Positions 50,943 through 60,096 of a stretch of DNA of 64,000 nt are shown piece after piece (the first letter of the stretch is position 1; every line of letters begins with the position of its first letter). Position numbers and translations under genes: made by a program. The stretch lies in contig CAJTNC010000008.1 of assembly GCA_910577955.1 (NCBI GenBank), positions 1 to 64,000 on the forward strand. Reading direction: 5' to 3'. This DNA comes from an uncultured Lachnospiraceae bacterium. Its GTDB lineage: Bacteria > Bacillota > Clostridia > Lachnospirales > Lachnospiraceae. The notes under the pieces are model-generated. The model was given only the letters and a program-made list of their open reading frames with translations. It was not told where the DNA came from and did no database searches.

Positions 50943-52685
50943 TTAAGGCGTTGCAAGCACGGCGATGCCGTTGCCGTCACAGACATAGACGGCAGTCCCG
51001 ATAACGTAAGGCGCATTGACTACCAGCCGGCCGTTTGCATCGAAGCATCTTAAAACGTTGTCGATAACGGCAGCTTCGTTTATGAGCTGGCGGCCGTCTG
51101 TCTGGGAAGTGCCGTAGATGCCGTCAACTCCCGGGATCAGCCCCTTCATCATGGCTCCGTTTGCCGGATCAAAGTAGAAGTTCATGCCGCCCACATTCTG
51201 CCATCCGACCATCATCTTTCCTGTCTGATCGAAATAGTAGATCTGTCCGTCGATGGACTGCAGACCTGTCAGCATATGCCCATCCAGAGGGGAGAGGTAG
51301 TAGCGGTCTGCGATATCGCCGAGCCAGCCTTTCACCATAGCGCCGTTCTCCGGATTATAGTAGAAGTTCATGCCCTCTATATTCTGCCATCCTACCGTCA
51401 TTTTTCCTGTCTGATCGAAATAGTAGATCTGTTCGTCGATGGTTTGCAGGCCTGTCACCATATGTCCGTCCAGAGGGGAGAGATAGTAACGGTTTGCGAT
51501 ATCGCCAAGCCAGCCTCTCACCATAGCGCCGTCTTCCGGATTATAATAGAAGTTCATGCCGTTTATATTCTGCCATCCTGTCATCATGTTGCCTTCAGGG
51601 CTGAACAGATAGTCCTTGTCGTCGATGCGCAGAGCGCCTTTTACCAGATGACCATCTTCGGGGAAGAGGTAATGTCTGCCGGCTTCGTCGTTGAACCAGC
51701 CTGTGAGCATGCGGCAGCCGTTTGTCGGATCATAGAAATACTGATTGTCGGCAACGGTGATCCAGCCGGACTGAATGCGGCCGAGGGCATCAAAGTAAAA
51801 GCGATCTTCACCGATTTGATTCTGCCCGACGAGAGCGTGGCCGTCTGCGGCGAGATAGTAAGCGCCAGTCTCATCCGTAAGCCAGCCGGTGTTCATGCGT
51901 CCCAGCGCATCCATATGATAGCGAGCGTTATTATAGTCCACCCAGCCGAACTGGATGCGGTAATTATTGTAGAAATAGGTGTGTTCACCGCGCTGTGCGA
52001 ATCCCACGGGAATAATCAGATTATGGTAATCTTTGTACATATAGTTGATATCCACATCGCCGGCAATGCCCGGGATCCGGCCGGTGCAGGATGCCTGCCA
52101 GATGGCATGTCCGGGAATCGCGCAGTAAGTGTTGTACTGAGCGATCCAGATATCATAGCGCAGATCCGGCGTAATATTCTTTTTATAAAAATTCGTTCCG
52201 GTATAAACGATCGGATGGTAGCCTGCGGATGCAATGACGTCGCAGAAAGCGTTGCACATAGCGGTTATCGTGGCCGGATCGAGCTTGTTGTATACTTTAT
52301 CTTCCACGTCGAAAGCAACGGGGAAGTTGATGTTAAAGTTTTCGATCCACTGTAAAACCAGTTGGGCTTCATTGACGGCGGCCTCCACGCTGTCCGCGTA
52401 AGAGTAGATGTAGACGCCGGTGCGGATGCCTGCGGCCTGCGCGCCCATTACATTGGCTGCAAAATAGGGGTCGATGCCGCTCTTGGTGCTGCCGACCTTG
52501 ATAAAGGTATAGGAAACGCCGGAAGAGGGAACGGCGGCCCAGTCGATCGCGCCCTGATATTTGGAGACATCAATGCCGAGTTCCGCCGCGTTGGCAGGAA
52601 CGGATGATGACAGGGAAAGCGCGGCAGCCAGACTTAAGGCAACAGCAGTTTTCAGGAAACGTTGTAATTTCTTGTGTTTTGTCAT
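50943..52685 (-). CDS. Secreted GH25 lysozyme with cell-wall-binding repeats
   Basis: Exported muramidase of 580 residues. Signal peptide (about 1-33, ending ANA), GH25 domain (about 35-235) with LGIDVSKYQG and catalytic FDVED, then roughly a dozen cell-wall-binding repeats of about 20 residues with G-W, F/Y-Y and G-x-M pattern. Two of the composite units are nearly identical over about 62 residues (186 bp). ATG at 52685 follows AAGGAG with 7-nt spacing; an upstream frame adds 16 residues. It could serve in wall turnover or killing of competitors. Confidence 0.92.
   Translation of the reverse strand: MTKHKKLQRFLKTAVALSLAAALSLSSSVPANAAELGIDVSKYQGAIDWAAVPSSGVSYTFIKVGSTKSGIDPYFAANVMGAQAAGIRTGVYIYSYADSVEAAVNEAQLVLQWIENFNINFPVAFDVEDKVYNKLDPATITAMCNAFCDVIASAGYHPIVYTGTNFYKKNITPDLRYDIWIAQYNTYCAIPGHAIWQASCTGRIPGIAGDVDINYMYKDYHNLIIPVGFAQRGEHTYFYNNYRIQFGWVDYNNARYHMDALGRMNTGWLTDETGAYYLAADGHALVGQNQIGEDRFYFDALGRIQSGWITVADNQYFYDPTNGCRMLTGWFNDEAGRHYLFPEDGHLVKGALRIDDKDYLFSPEGNMMTGWQNINGMNFYYNPEDGAMVRGWLGDIANRYYLSPLDGHMVTGLQTIDEQIYYFDQTGKMTVGWQNIEGMNFYYNPENGAMVKGWLGDIADRYYLSPLDGHMLTGLQSIDGQIYYFDQTGKMMVGWQNVGGMNFYFDPANGAMMKGLIPGVDGIYGTSQTDGRQLINEAAVIDNVLRCFDANGRLVVNAPYVIGTAVYVCDGNGIAVLATP
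51190..51590 (-). repeat. Tandem 186-bp repeats within the lysozyme gene
   Basis: Two highly similar and one diverged consecutive copies with a 186-bp period, each encoding three wall-binding motifs (GWQN...GMNFYY, GWLGDIA, YYLSPLDGH). Recent duplication, likely to vary in copy number among strains. Confidence 0.8.
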
Positions 52686-52832
52686 GCGAGATCTCCTTAG
52701 TATAAATTTGGTCAATATGTAGCTGTTTTTCACGGTGCGCTGTCTGCGCGAAAAAACTGTGATAATATTTTGAACCCTGTTTGTATCCGGATTGTATCTT
52801 TCACACTACCGGATAAAGTGTAACATATTTTT

Positions 52833-52883
52833 TTTGTCCGGGCAAGGGGGAGGTTCGGACAAACCTACAGAGCTCCGGACAAA
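52833..52883. repeat. CGGACAAA repeats between lysozyme and vanG-like genes
   Basis: CGGACAAA at 52856-52863 and 52876-52883, 20 bp apart, with the inverted copy TTTGTCCG at 52833-52840. Could be regulator sites or hairpins in the lysozyme leader. Elsewhere in 52686-53053 are TTAAAC/GTTTAA (52961-52976) and an AATATT dyad. Confidence 0.4.
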
Positions 52884-53053
52884 CTCGGGCGGGTGCTTCG
52901 GAATGAGGGGCATCTCTTCATACAAACTTAATATTGTCTTAGAGAAATATTAGGGAGATGTTAAACGCCTGTTTAAGTATGAAAAGCTCTTGTCTGTTAA
53001 AATAGATGTCAGACAGGAACTTTTTGCAGGATACGGAAAAAGGAGAAGGAAGA

Positions 53054-54151
53054 ATGAAAATGAGACAGGATAATAAAAAAGATGAGAAAATCGTCCTCAT
53101 GCCGGAACACCCGAAAAAAGTGGCGGTGCTGTTTGGGGGTCGTTCACCGGAGTATGGTGTTTCACTGCAGTCTGCGGCCGCAGTAATCAGCCATATGGAT
53201 AGGAAAAAATATGAGCCGGTACCGGTCGGCATTACACACACGGGAGACTGGTTTTATTATGGAGGAGATACCGAAAAGATTGCGGAGGATACTTGGTGTC
53301 AAGGTGGAGACTGCATCCCTGTGACTGTGTCTTTCGGCCGAAGCAGACCGGGGCTTTTATTGTTGAAAAAAGACGCTGCGGAACTGATGGAGATCGACGG
53401 GGTACTGCCGATCTTGCACGGGAAGAACGGCGAGGACGGCACGGTGCAGGGGGTATTTGAACTGGCGGGGATCCCGGTAGCGGGATGCGGTATTTTGTCT
53501 TCAGCACTATGTATGGATAAGGAAAGAGCTCATCGGTTGGTAAAGGAGTCGGGAGTGCGGGTGCCGCTGTCCTATGTGTGCAGTAAGGATACGGATGCAG
53601 AGATTGCTTTCGGATGGGCGGAGGAACTGGGCTATCCGCTCTTTGTAAAACCGGTGAAAGCGGGGTCATCTTACGGAATCACAAAGGTGATTGACAGGGA
53701 CGGGCTTTGCGCCGCGATGAAACTGGCATTTCTCTATGATGACAGGATCATTCTGGAGGAGTGCATCTCAGGGTTTGAGGTGGGCTGTGCGGTGATGGGA
53801 ACACAGAAATTGACAGTGGGGGAAGTGGATGAGATCGAACTGTCGGAGGGATTTTTTGATTTCACGGAAAAGTATTCGTTAAAAACTTCCGCAATCCATG
53901 TGCCGGCAAGGATTCCGCGGGAGACAGCGAAAGAGGTAAAGAGGACGGCAAAAATGATTTATAAAGCTTTGGACTGTAATGGATTTGCGCGGGTGGATAT
54001 GTTTTTGACAAAAGAAAGGGAGATCGTTTTCAATGAAGTCAATACGATTCCCGGCTTTACCGAGCACAGCAGATTTCCCGGTATGTTTAGAGCCGCCGGA
54101 ATTTCATTTGAAGAGATTATTTCGACCATTCTGAAAGAGGCACTGGTCTGA
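53054..54151 (+). CDS. VanG-like D-alanine--D-serine ligase
   Basis: ATP-grasp ligase of 365 residues. GGRSPEYGVSLQSA near the N-terminus and the omega-loop FTEKYSLKTSAIHVPARI resemble VanG. The EKY motif is associated with D-Ala:D-Ser ligases such as VanC, VanE and VanG. ATP-site motifs FVKPVKAGSSYG and NEVNTIPGFT are intact. ATG 53054 has GGAG eight bases upstream. The next gene encodes a VanT-like racemase that would supply D-serine. No vanXY, vanW, vanR or vanS is adjacent, so resistance is doubtful. Confidence 0.85.
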   Translation: MKMRQDNKKDEKIVLMPEHPKKVAVLFGGRSPEYGVSLQSAAAVISHMDRKKYEPVPVGITHTGDWFYYGGDTEKIAEDTWCQGGDCIPVTVSFGRSRPGLLLLKKDAAELMEIDGVLPILHGKNGEDGTVQGVFELAGIPVAGCGILSSALCMDKERAHRLVKESGVRVPLSYVCSKDTDAEIAFGWAEELGYPLFVKPVKAGSSYGITKVIDRDGLCAAMKLAFLYDDRIILEECISGFEVGCAVMGTQKLTVGEVDEIELSEGFFDFTEKYSLKTSAIHVPARIPRETAKEVKRTAKMIYKALDCNGFARVDMFLTKEREIVFNEVNTIPGFTEHSRFPGMFRAAGISFEEIISTILKEALV

Positions 54152-54184
54152 GAAAGCAAAAGAACAGGGAAAGTGAGAGAATAG

Positions 54185-56398
54185 ATGGCACAGAGAGAAA
54201 AGATGCAACCGAGAAACCAAAGAGAGCGGTTCACGAGACTGGACCAGTTTAAGATGATGGCGGCATTTATGGTGACAGCGATCCACACGTCGCCTCTTGC
54301 AGATATAAGCACAAAGACGGATTTCATTTTCACAAGAGTGATCGCAAGGACAGCGGTGCCTTTTTTCTTCATGGTGACAGGGTATTTTCTGCTGCCTCAG
54401 TATCTGTTCGGGCATTCTATGGACAGGAGACCCCTTGTGCGGGCGTTAAAAAAGCATTTGCTTTTGTATCTGACGGCGATTTTGCTTTATTTGCCGGTGA
54501 ACCTGTATGCCGGACAGTTTAAAGAGTTGTCGGCGGGCAGTTTTTTGCGTCTGCTTTTGGTTGACGGAACATTTTATCATCTGTGGTATCTGCCGGCGGC
54601 AGTGACAGGTGTTTTGCTTGTCTGGTTTCTGGGGATGAGATTGCCTTTTGGTGTATTGACGGCGGTCTCTCTTATGCTATATGGAGTGGGACTGTTTGGG
54701 GACAGTTACTATGGACTGACGGCGCAGGCGCCGCTTTTTAAAAAGATGTACGATGCAGTCTTTTTGGTTTCCGCTTACACGAGAAACGGTCTCTTTTATG
54801 CTCCGCTTTTTCTTGTGATGGGGGCGGGGATCCATGAAGTACATGAGAAAGCAGAGCGAAAAATTGCGTTGCCAGATAAAAAGCGTGCGTCGAAAAGTCT
54901 TGTGCTGTGCGGGATGGGGTTTGTGTTATCTTTCGGACTTATGGCGGCGGAGGCTTTGACGCTTCGCAAACTGAATCTGCAGAGACATGACAGTATGTAT
55001 GTGATGCTGCCGTCTGTGATGTTTTTTTTGTTTCAATTGTTGTCAGCGGAAAGGCAGTCTGGAAGGAAGAGGCTTAGAGAGATTCCATTGTACATTTATT
55101 TGATCCATCCTCTCTGTATCATTCTGGTGCGGGGAGCGGCAAAGACTGTGGGGCTGGAAGGTCTGTTTGTGGAGAATTCTTTGATACACTATCTTGCAGT
55201 CTGCATAGTGTCCTGCGGGGGAGCCTGCATCATTGCGGCGGCAGCTCAAAGGCTTAGGGTTCGGAGAGGGACTTTGGGAAAGGAAAATTATGAAAAGGGG
55301 CGGGCGTGGATTGAACTGAGCAGGAAAAATCTTGCAAAAAATGTGGAGTTTCTGCAATCTCTTCTGATATCCGGGCAGCAGCTCATGCCTGTCCTCAAGG
55401 CCGATGCCTATGGGCATGGAGCGGTTTTGATCGCGGGAGAATTGCAGAAGTTGGGAATAGGGGCGTTCTGTGTAGCCTGTGCTGCGGAGGGAGTACAGTT
55501 AAGGAAGAATGGAATAACAGGTGATATTTTAATATTGGGCTACACGCATCCTAAGGATTTTCCTCTGCTGCAGAAATATCGTCTTATCCAGACTGTAGTG
55601 GACTACAATTATGGAAAAGTATTGAATCTCAGTGTGCGCCGCGGCGGCAGGATAAGAGTTCATGTAAAGATCGATACCGGTATGCACAGACTGGGGGAGC
55701 GTGCGGAAAAAACAAAGGAGATCAGTAAGATATTCCGGCTGAGCAATCTGAAAGTGGAGGGGATCTACACGCATCTGTGTGCGGGCGAGACGCGCAGGCC
55801 GGAAGATATGGCATTTACAAAGCGGCAGGCGCTGCTCTTTTATGAAGCTGCAGAGCAAATAAAAAGTCAGGGGTATACCGGTTTGAAAGCACATTTGCTG
55901 GCAAGCTGCGGACTGCTTAATTACCCTGAATTGGGCGGGGATTTTGTGAGAGTAGGAATCGCTCTCTACGGACTGCCGGAGGGTGGGGGAGTGTCTTGTC
56001 TTCCGGTACTTTCTCTGCGGGCGAGAATCGCCGCCGTGAAAGAGGTGTATCCGGGGGAGGGTGTGGGTTACGGGTGGGATTATGTGGCGGAAGATGTCAG
56101 GAAAATAGCGGTTCTCGCCATCGGATACGGGGATGGGCTGTACAGGAGTCTCTCTGAGAGGGGAGGCAGAGTGCTGATACACGGGATTAGTGCGCCTGTG
56201 GTGGGGCGGATCTGTATGGATCAGATGATGGTGGATATCACGGAAGTTCCGGATGTGAGGGAAGGGGAGAGCGCTACAGTGATAGGGCGAGAGGGAGATC
56301 AGGAGATTACGGTCTATGAACTGGCGGAAAAAGCGGGAACCATCGCCAATGAGGTTTTCAGCAGACTGGGAGGAAGGCTGCTGAGAATTGTCGTATGA
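54185..56398 (+). CDS. VanT-like membrane serine/alanine racemase
   Basis: Fusion of 737 residues. Residues about 1-355 form a ten-helix acyltransferase-3-like membrane domain (RLDQFKMMAAFMVTAIHT near the start). About 368-737 form a PLP-dependent alanine-racemase domain with Lys in VLKADAYGHG and the opposing Tyr in GVGYGWDY. This layout is diagnostic of VanT, which takes up L-serine and makes D-serine for D-Ala-D-Ser precursors. It follows the ligase by 33 bp. A weak GAGAGA serves as ribosome site. Confidence 0.9.
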   Translation: MAQREKMQPRNQRERFTRLDQFKMMAAFMVTAIHTSPLADISTKTDFIFTRVIARTAVPFFFMVTGYFLLPQYLFGHSMDRRPLVRALKKHLLLYLTAILLYLPVNLYAGQFKELSAGSFLRLLLVDGTFYHLWYLPAAVTGVLLVWFLGMRLPFGVLTAVSLMLYGVGLFGDSYYGLTAQAPLFKKMYDAVFLVSAYTRNGLFYAPLFLVMGAGIHEVHEKAERKIALPDKKRASKSLVLCGMGFVLSFGLMAAEALTLRKLNLQRHDSMYVMLPSVMFFLFQLLSAERQSGRKRLREIPLYIYLIHPLCIILVRGAAKTVGLEGLFVENSLIHYLAVCIVSCGGACIIAAAAQRLRVRRGTLGKENYEKGRAWIELSRKNLAKNVEFLQSLLISGQQLMPVLKADAYGHGAVLIAGELQKLGIGAFCVACAAEGVQLRKNGITGDILILGYTHPKDFPLLQKYRLIQTVVDYNYGKVLNLSVRRGGRIRVHVKIDTGMHRLGERAEKTKEISKIFRLSNLKVEGIYTHLCAGETRRPEDMAFTKRQALLFYEAAEQIKSQGYTGLKAHLLASCGLLNYPELGGDFVRVGIALYGLPEGGGVSCLPVLSLRARIAAVKEVYPGEGVGYGWDYVAEDVRKIAVLAIGYGDGLYRSLSERGGRVLIHGISAPVVGRICMDQMMVDITEVPDVREGESATVIGREGDQEITVYELAEKAGTIANEVFSRLGGRLLRIVV

Positions 56399-56425
56399 TA
56401 TATTCCGGCGAAGGGACATCCGCAG

Positions 56426-57268
56426 TCACTGATTGTCCTGCTGATGGAATTTGGAGAAGGGAGCGGTTTCCTGAAAAACATTGTAGGAGTGTGTATCCTC
56501 GTTCAAAAAGTTTAAAAAGATGATGTCAAACAGCATCAGAATAAAGATCTCTCTCGTGATGGTGTCATGGTTTGCCAGAAGATTAGTTTTCGGGATCAGA
56601 AAAGTGAGATCCGCGTAGGCAGAACACAGAGAGTTCTCGTAATTTGATACCAGAACAATATAGCTGTCGTTTTCGACGATCTTACTGATGGCGTCAGCCA
56701 GAATCTGATGGGCGCCGGACAGCGTGAGAATAATAAAGACATCCTCCTCTTTGGCCAGACTCGCAAACAGTTTCAATGTGTCATAGTTGTCGATGACCCT
56801 CACATCCAGTCCAAGAAGCGTATATTTGTGCCCAATGATCTCGGCTGTGTTTTTATTCAGATCCATCCCGGCAATATAGATTCGACTCGCCTTTAACATT
56901 CGCTCTCTAAGCATATCGATGTATTCCGGTTTTGTAAATTTAAAGAGTGTTTCCGTCAGGAGATTGTACTCCTGAAGGAGGGAAGTGTAGGAATTATGGC
57001 TGATGATCGTCTGTTCTTTATTCAGCTCGTTTTGGAGCATGAACTTGAATTCATTCAAACCGGAAAATCCTACTTTTTGTGCAAATCTTATAATACTGGC
57101 ATCGGATACGCCGATCTGCGTAGCCAGATTCTGAGCGCTGCAGGAGACAAATTCCTCCGTGTGGTTTTTGATATACTGCACAACCTTCCAATCTGTTTTT
57201 GTGAATTGATTTGACATGCCTTCTATCCGTGACATAACAGAAAACAGGCCGTTTTGCTGCTTTTTCAT
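56426..57268 (-). CDS. RpiR/MurR-family transcriptional regulator
   Basis: Regulator of 280 residues: N-terminal HTH_6 domain (about 12-80, with VSDASIIRFAQKVGF) and C-terminal SIS sugar-phosphate domain (about 110-235, with GMDLNKN and LTLSGAHQ). Divergent from the PTS/Dga operon, with inverted repeats between them. Probably senses a phosphosugar of that pathway such as glucosaminate 6-phosphate. ATG 57268 follows AAAGGAG at an 11-nt distance. In enteric bacteria the equivalent operon uses a sigma-54 activator (DgaR) instead. Confidence 0.88.
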   Translation of the reverse strand: MKKQQNGLFSVMSRIEGMSNQFTKTDWKVVQYIKNHTEEFVSCSAQNLATQIGVSDASIIRFAQKVGFSGLNEFKFMLQNELNKEQTIISHNSYTSLLQEYNLLTETLFKFTKPEYIDMLRERMLKASRIYIAGMDLNKNTAEIIGHKYTLLGLDVRVIDNYDTLKLFASLAKEEDVFIILTLSGAHQILADAISKIVENDSYIVLVSNYENSLCSAYADLTFLIPKTNLLANHDTITREIFILMLFDIIFLNFLNEDTHSYNVFQETAPFSKFHQQDNQ

Positions 57269-57345
57269 TTCTATTTGTGCTCCTTTTAAAATGCTTTCTT
57301 TATTCCTCATCCAGCATATCACATAGCATAACATAAAAAAGCAAA

Positions 57346-57370
57346 TTGTTCAAAGAGTTTTACTGAACAA
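57346..57370. promoter_or_regulatory. Inverted repeat between rpiR-like gene and PTS operon
   Basis: TTGTTCA (57346-57352) and TGAACAA (57364-57370), 11-bp spacer. Position near the regulator's own start region suggests control of the rpiR-like gene or a CRP/CcpA-independent site. Confidence 0.35.
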
Positions 57371-57375
57371 AAAAA

Positions 57376-57389
57376 TGTAGCAAACTACA
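57376..57389. promoter_or_regulatory. Candidate RpiR operator 1
   Basis: TGTAG and CTACA around CAAA. Same half-site as in the second dyad 62 bp downstream. Confidence 0.55.
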
Positions 57390-57424
57390 AAAATGTGCAC
57401 TTTCAACAAACTTATACTACGGCA

Positions 57425-57454
57425 TTGAAAATGCAATTGTAGTATGCTACAATT
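57425..57454 (+). promoter_or_regulatory. PTS operon promoter with overlapping RpiR operator 2
   Basis: TTGAAA (57425-57430), 17-bp spacer, TACAAT (57448-57453). A perfect dyad AATTGTAG (57435-57442) and CTACAATT (57447-57454) with a 4-bp spacer covers the spacer and the -10, suiting repression. The half-site TGTAG is shared with operator 1. Confidence 0.65.
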
Positions 57455-57518
57455 TGCTTGCAGCATTGAAATGGCCGTTTCGTGATTGTGAATACAAATA
57501 AATCGAAGGAGAAAAGAC

Positions 57519-57935
57519 GTGAACGAGAAACCTCAGATCTTATTATTGACCCATGGCGGCTGGGGTATGTCATTGGTAAAAGGAGTGCGGATGATTCTCG
57601 GTACAGTGGATTTTGTGAGCGAGGTCGCGCTGCTGCCCGAAATGACTTTGCCGGAATATCTGGGAAAGGTGAAAGCCGAAGCGGAAAAAATGCCGGAGGG
57701 ATCCCTGATTCTGACGGATGTTTTCGGCGGAACCACTACAAATGTCGGAGCAAGACTCGGAAGAGACTTGGGAATAAAGGTATACTCCGGTCTGAATGCC
57801 CCCATGCTTTTGGAGGCATGTTCACAGATTGCCTTTACCGGGACGCTTGATATGGAAGGCGTTCTTGCGTCAGGGCAGGAAGCTGTAAAGGATGTTGTTG
57901 AAGAAGTAGTAAAAGCGTTGAATAAGGAGAAATAG
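57519..57935 (+). CDS. Mannose-family PTS EIIA
   Basis: Phosphotransfer protein of 138 residues; phospho-His in LLLTHGGWGMSL and the DVFGGTTTNV block are typical of EIIA-Man. GTG 57519 with AAGGAG eight bases upstream. First gene of an operon encoding all four PTS components as separate proteins, as in DgaABCD of the D-glucosaminate system. Confidence 0.9.
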   Translation: MNEKPQILLLTHGGWGMSLVKGVRMILGTVDFVSEVALLPEMTLPEYLGKVKAEAEKMPEGSLILTDVFGGTTTNVGARLGRDLGIKVYSGLNAPMLLEACSQIAFTGTLDMEGVLASGQEAVKDVVEEVVKALNKEK

Positions 57936-57937
57936 GT

Positions 57938-58426
57938 ATGGCAGAAATTGTATTGTGCAGAATTGACAGCAGGCTGATCCACGGGCAGGTTATGACAAAA
58001 TGGGTAAATCAGTCCCAGGCGAACAAGATCGTGGTGGTGAGCGACGAATTGGCGGCTGATGAGTTTATGCTTGAGATCTATCTGCTTTCCGCTCCGGCCG
58101 GTGTCAAGGTGGAATGTTACGGGATCGAAGAGACGATACAGCGTTTCAATGAAAATCAATTTGAAAGCGGCAGAGTCCTGCTTCTTCTTCCGGACTTAAA
58201 GTCCATGAAGCGGGTGTATGACGGAGGCGTTTTGGTTTCACTGATTCAGGTGGGAGGTCTCGGCGGTGCGCCGAACAGAAAGGTAGTGTTCCAGAATATC
58301 ACGCTGGATGATCCGGATGTGGAGATTCTGGAGTATTTGCAGGGCAAAGGGGTTGACATCATCTTCCAGACGATCCCGGAGGATACCCCCATGAAATTTG
58401 ATGAAATACTAAAGAAATATCGTTAA
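57938..58426 (+). CDS. Mannose/sorbose-family PTS EIIB
   Basis: Protein of 162 residues that passes phosphate from EIIA to sugar; phospho-His in RIDSRLIHGQV near the N-terminus is diagnostic. Two bp after EIIA. Later block VGGLGGAPNRK is also conserved. Confidence 0.94.
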   Translation: MAEIVLCRIDSRLIHGQVMTKWVNQSQANKIVVVSDELAADEFMLEIYLLSAPAGVKVECYGIEETIQRFNENQFESGRVLLLLPDLKSMKRVYDGGVLVSLIQVGGLGGAPNRKVVFQNITLDDPDVEILEYLQGKGVDIIFQTIPEDTPMKFDEILKKYR

Positions 58427-58452
58427 AATACCAAACAAAAAGGAGAGATGAC

Positions 58453-59202
58453 ATGAGTGTTTTAGGAGTAGCAATCTTTATGGGCTGTTATTACTGGTTT
58501 TGCAGACTTCGCTTTGGTTACACTTTTTCTTCTGCATTATTACAGCCGGTTACGATCGCAGTGTTCGTTGGTTTGATAACGGGTGATATGAAAAATGCCA
58601 TGATGATAGGTGCGGGGCTTCAGCTGGTGTACATGGGCGTGACGTCCACACCCGGCGGAAATGTTCCGAGTGATCCGGCGCTGGCAGGCTGTATCGCCAT
58701 TCCTTTGGGTGTGGCGGCTGGGATGAATCCGCAGACGGCCATCGCGTTGGCGATTCCTTTCGGAGTGCTGGGCGTATTTGTAGATCAGCTCAGAAGAACA
58801 ACAAACGCTGTCTGGGTACATATGGCTGACCGCTATGCGGAGAATGCGGATACAAAAGGTATTATGAGAGCGGCGTTTGTCTATCCCGCGATTGCCGGTT
58901 TTATTATTCGTTTCCCGATCGTGTTTGTGATCGATTATTTTGGCGTAACCGTGGCGCAGAAACTGATCGACATACTGCCGGCATGGCTGTCTCATTCCTT
59001 TGAGATCATGGGAGGCATTCTTCCGGCGTTAGGGTTTGCGATCACACTGACCGTGATCGGAAAAAAGAGCCTGATCCCCTTCTTTATTGCAGGTTTCTTT
59101 GCAGTTATTTACCTTGGACTGGACACCATGGCAGTTGCGATCTTTGCGACTTGCATCGCGCTGCTGCTCAATCTGTTTAAACTGAAAGAAGAGGAGGTAT
59201 AA
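58453..59202 (+). CDS. Mannose/sorbose-family PTS EIIC
   Basis: Membrane transport subunit of 249 residues with about seven helices; GAGLQLVYMGVTSTPGGNVPSD and QTAIALAIPFGVLG are characteristic. AGGAGAG precedes ATG 58453. It forms the permease with EIID. Confidence 0.93.
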   Translation: MSVLGVAIFMGCYYWFCRLRFGYTFSSALLQPVTIAVFVGLITGDMKNAMMIGAGLQLVYMGVTSTPGGNVPSDPALAGCIAIPLGVAAGMNPQTAIALAIPFGVLGVFVDQLRRTTNAVWVHMADRYAENADTKGIMRAAFVYPAIAGFIIRFPIVFVIDYFGVTVAQKLIDILPAWLSHSFEIMGGILPALGFAITLTVIGKKSLIPFFIAGFFAVIYLGLDTMAVAIFATCIALLLNLFKLKEEEV

Positions 59203-59207
59203 GTACG

Positions 59208-60041
59208 ATGGGAGAGGCAAAGACAAATCAGCCGGCAAAGCTGACAAAAAAAGATATTACAAAATCCATGTGGATCTATTATGCGGGTGCGGAGCTTTCT
59301 AACTCCTATGAGAGACTTCAGAGTCTTGTATTCTGCGCTTCCATGACCCCGATCCTGAAAAAATTGTATACGACCGACGAGGAACTGAGTGCAGCGTTAA
59401 AACGTCATCTGGTATTTTTCAACACGGAGGGGATATTGGGCGCTATCATTCAGGGTATCGTTATCTCCATGGAGGAGCAGAAAGCAAACGGTGAAAGCAT
59501 CACGGACGATGCAATCACAGGCATCAAAACCGGATTGATGGGGCCTGTGGCAGGTATGGGAGACGCGATCATCTGGGCGGCGGTCATGCCGATCATTTTC
59601 TCCATTTTCCTTCCGTTTGCCTCAAACGGTTCGGCGCTGGGCGGCATCATGCCATTGATCTTATATCCGCTCAGCACGATCCTTATCTCTTATTATCTGA
59701 TCCATAACGGGTATACGTTAGGTAAAAAGTCCATTGTCTCGCTGCTGCACGGCGGGCGCATGAAGAATATTATTTTTACGGCCAATGTCATAGGACTTAC
59801 GATGATGGGAGCACTGTCCGCAAGTTACATCACGCTGAGCACGCCTCTGCAATTCAGTTTTTCCGGAGGTAGCACGATCGTTTTGCAGGATGTGTTAAAT
59901 CTGATCGTTCCGGGGCTTCTTCCGCTGGCGGCCGTGTTCACCATTTACGCTTACTTGAAAAAGAAGGGGCCTCACTACACAAAGATCCTTCTGACGGTAG
60001 TAGTTGTCTCTATTATTACATCTCTGCTGGGGATCTTTTAG
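59208..60041 (+). CDS. Mannose/fructose/sorbose-family PTS EIID
   Basis: Membrane subunit of 277 residues; LVFCASMTPILKKLY, FFNTEG and GPVAGMGDAIIWA are family marks. GAGGAGGT lies upstream of ATG 59208. Specificity for glucosaminate is inferred from the two downstream enzymes. Confidence 0.93.
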   Translation: MGEAKTNQPAKLTKKDITKSMWIYYAGAELSNSYERLQSLVFCASMTPILKKLYTTDEELSAALKRHLVFFNTEGILGAIIQGIVISMEEQKANGESITDDAITGIKTGLMGPVAGMGDAIIWAAVMPIIFSIFLPFASNGSALGGIMPLILYPLSTILISYYLIHNGYTLGKKSIVSLLHGGRMKNIIFTANVIGLTMMGALSASYITLSTPLQFSFSGGSTIVLQDVLNLIVPGLLPLAAVFTIYAYLKKKGPHYTKILLTVVVVSIITSLLGIF

Positions 60042-60096
60042 CGGGGAGCAGGTGTTGAGGAAGCAGTAGTTTTAATATTATTGAGCTGATATAAAA

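Noticed and set aside
51276..52355. 359-codon plus-strand open frame
   Set aside because: Antisense to the lysozyme repeats; its internal repetition only mirrors the wall-binding repeats.
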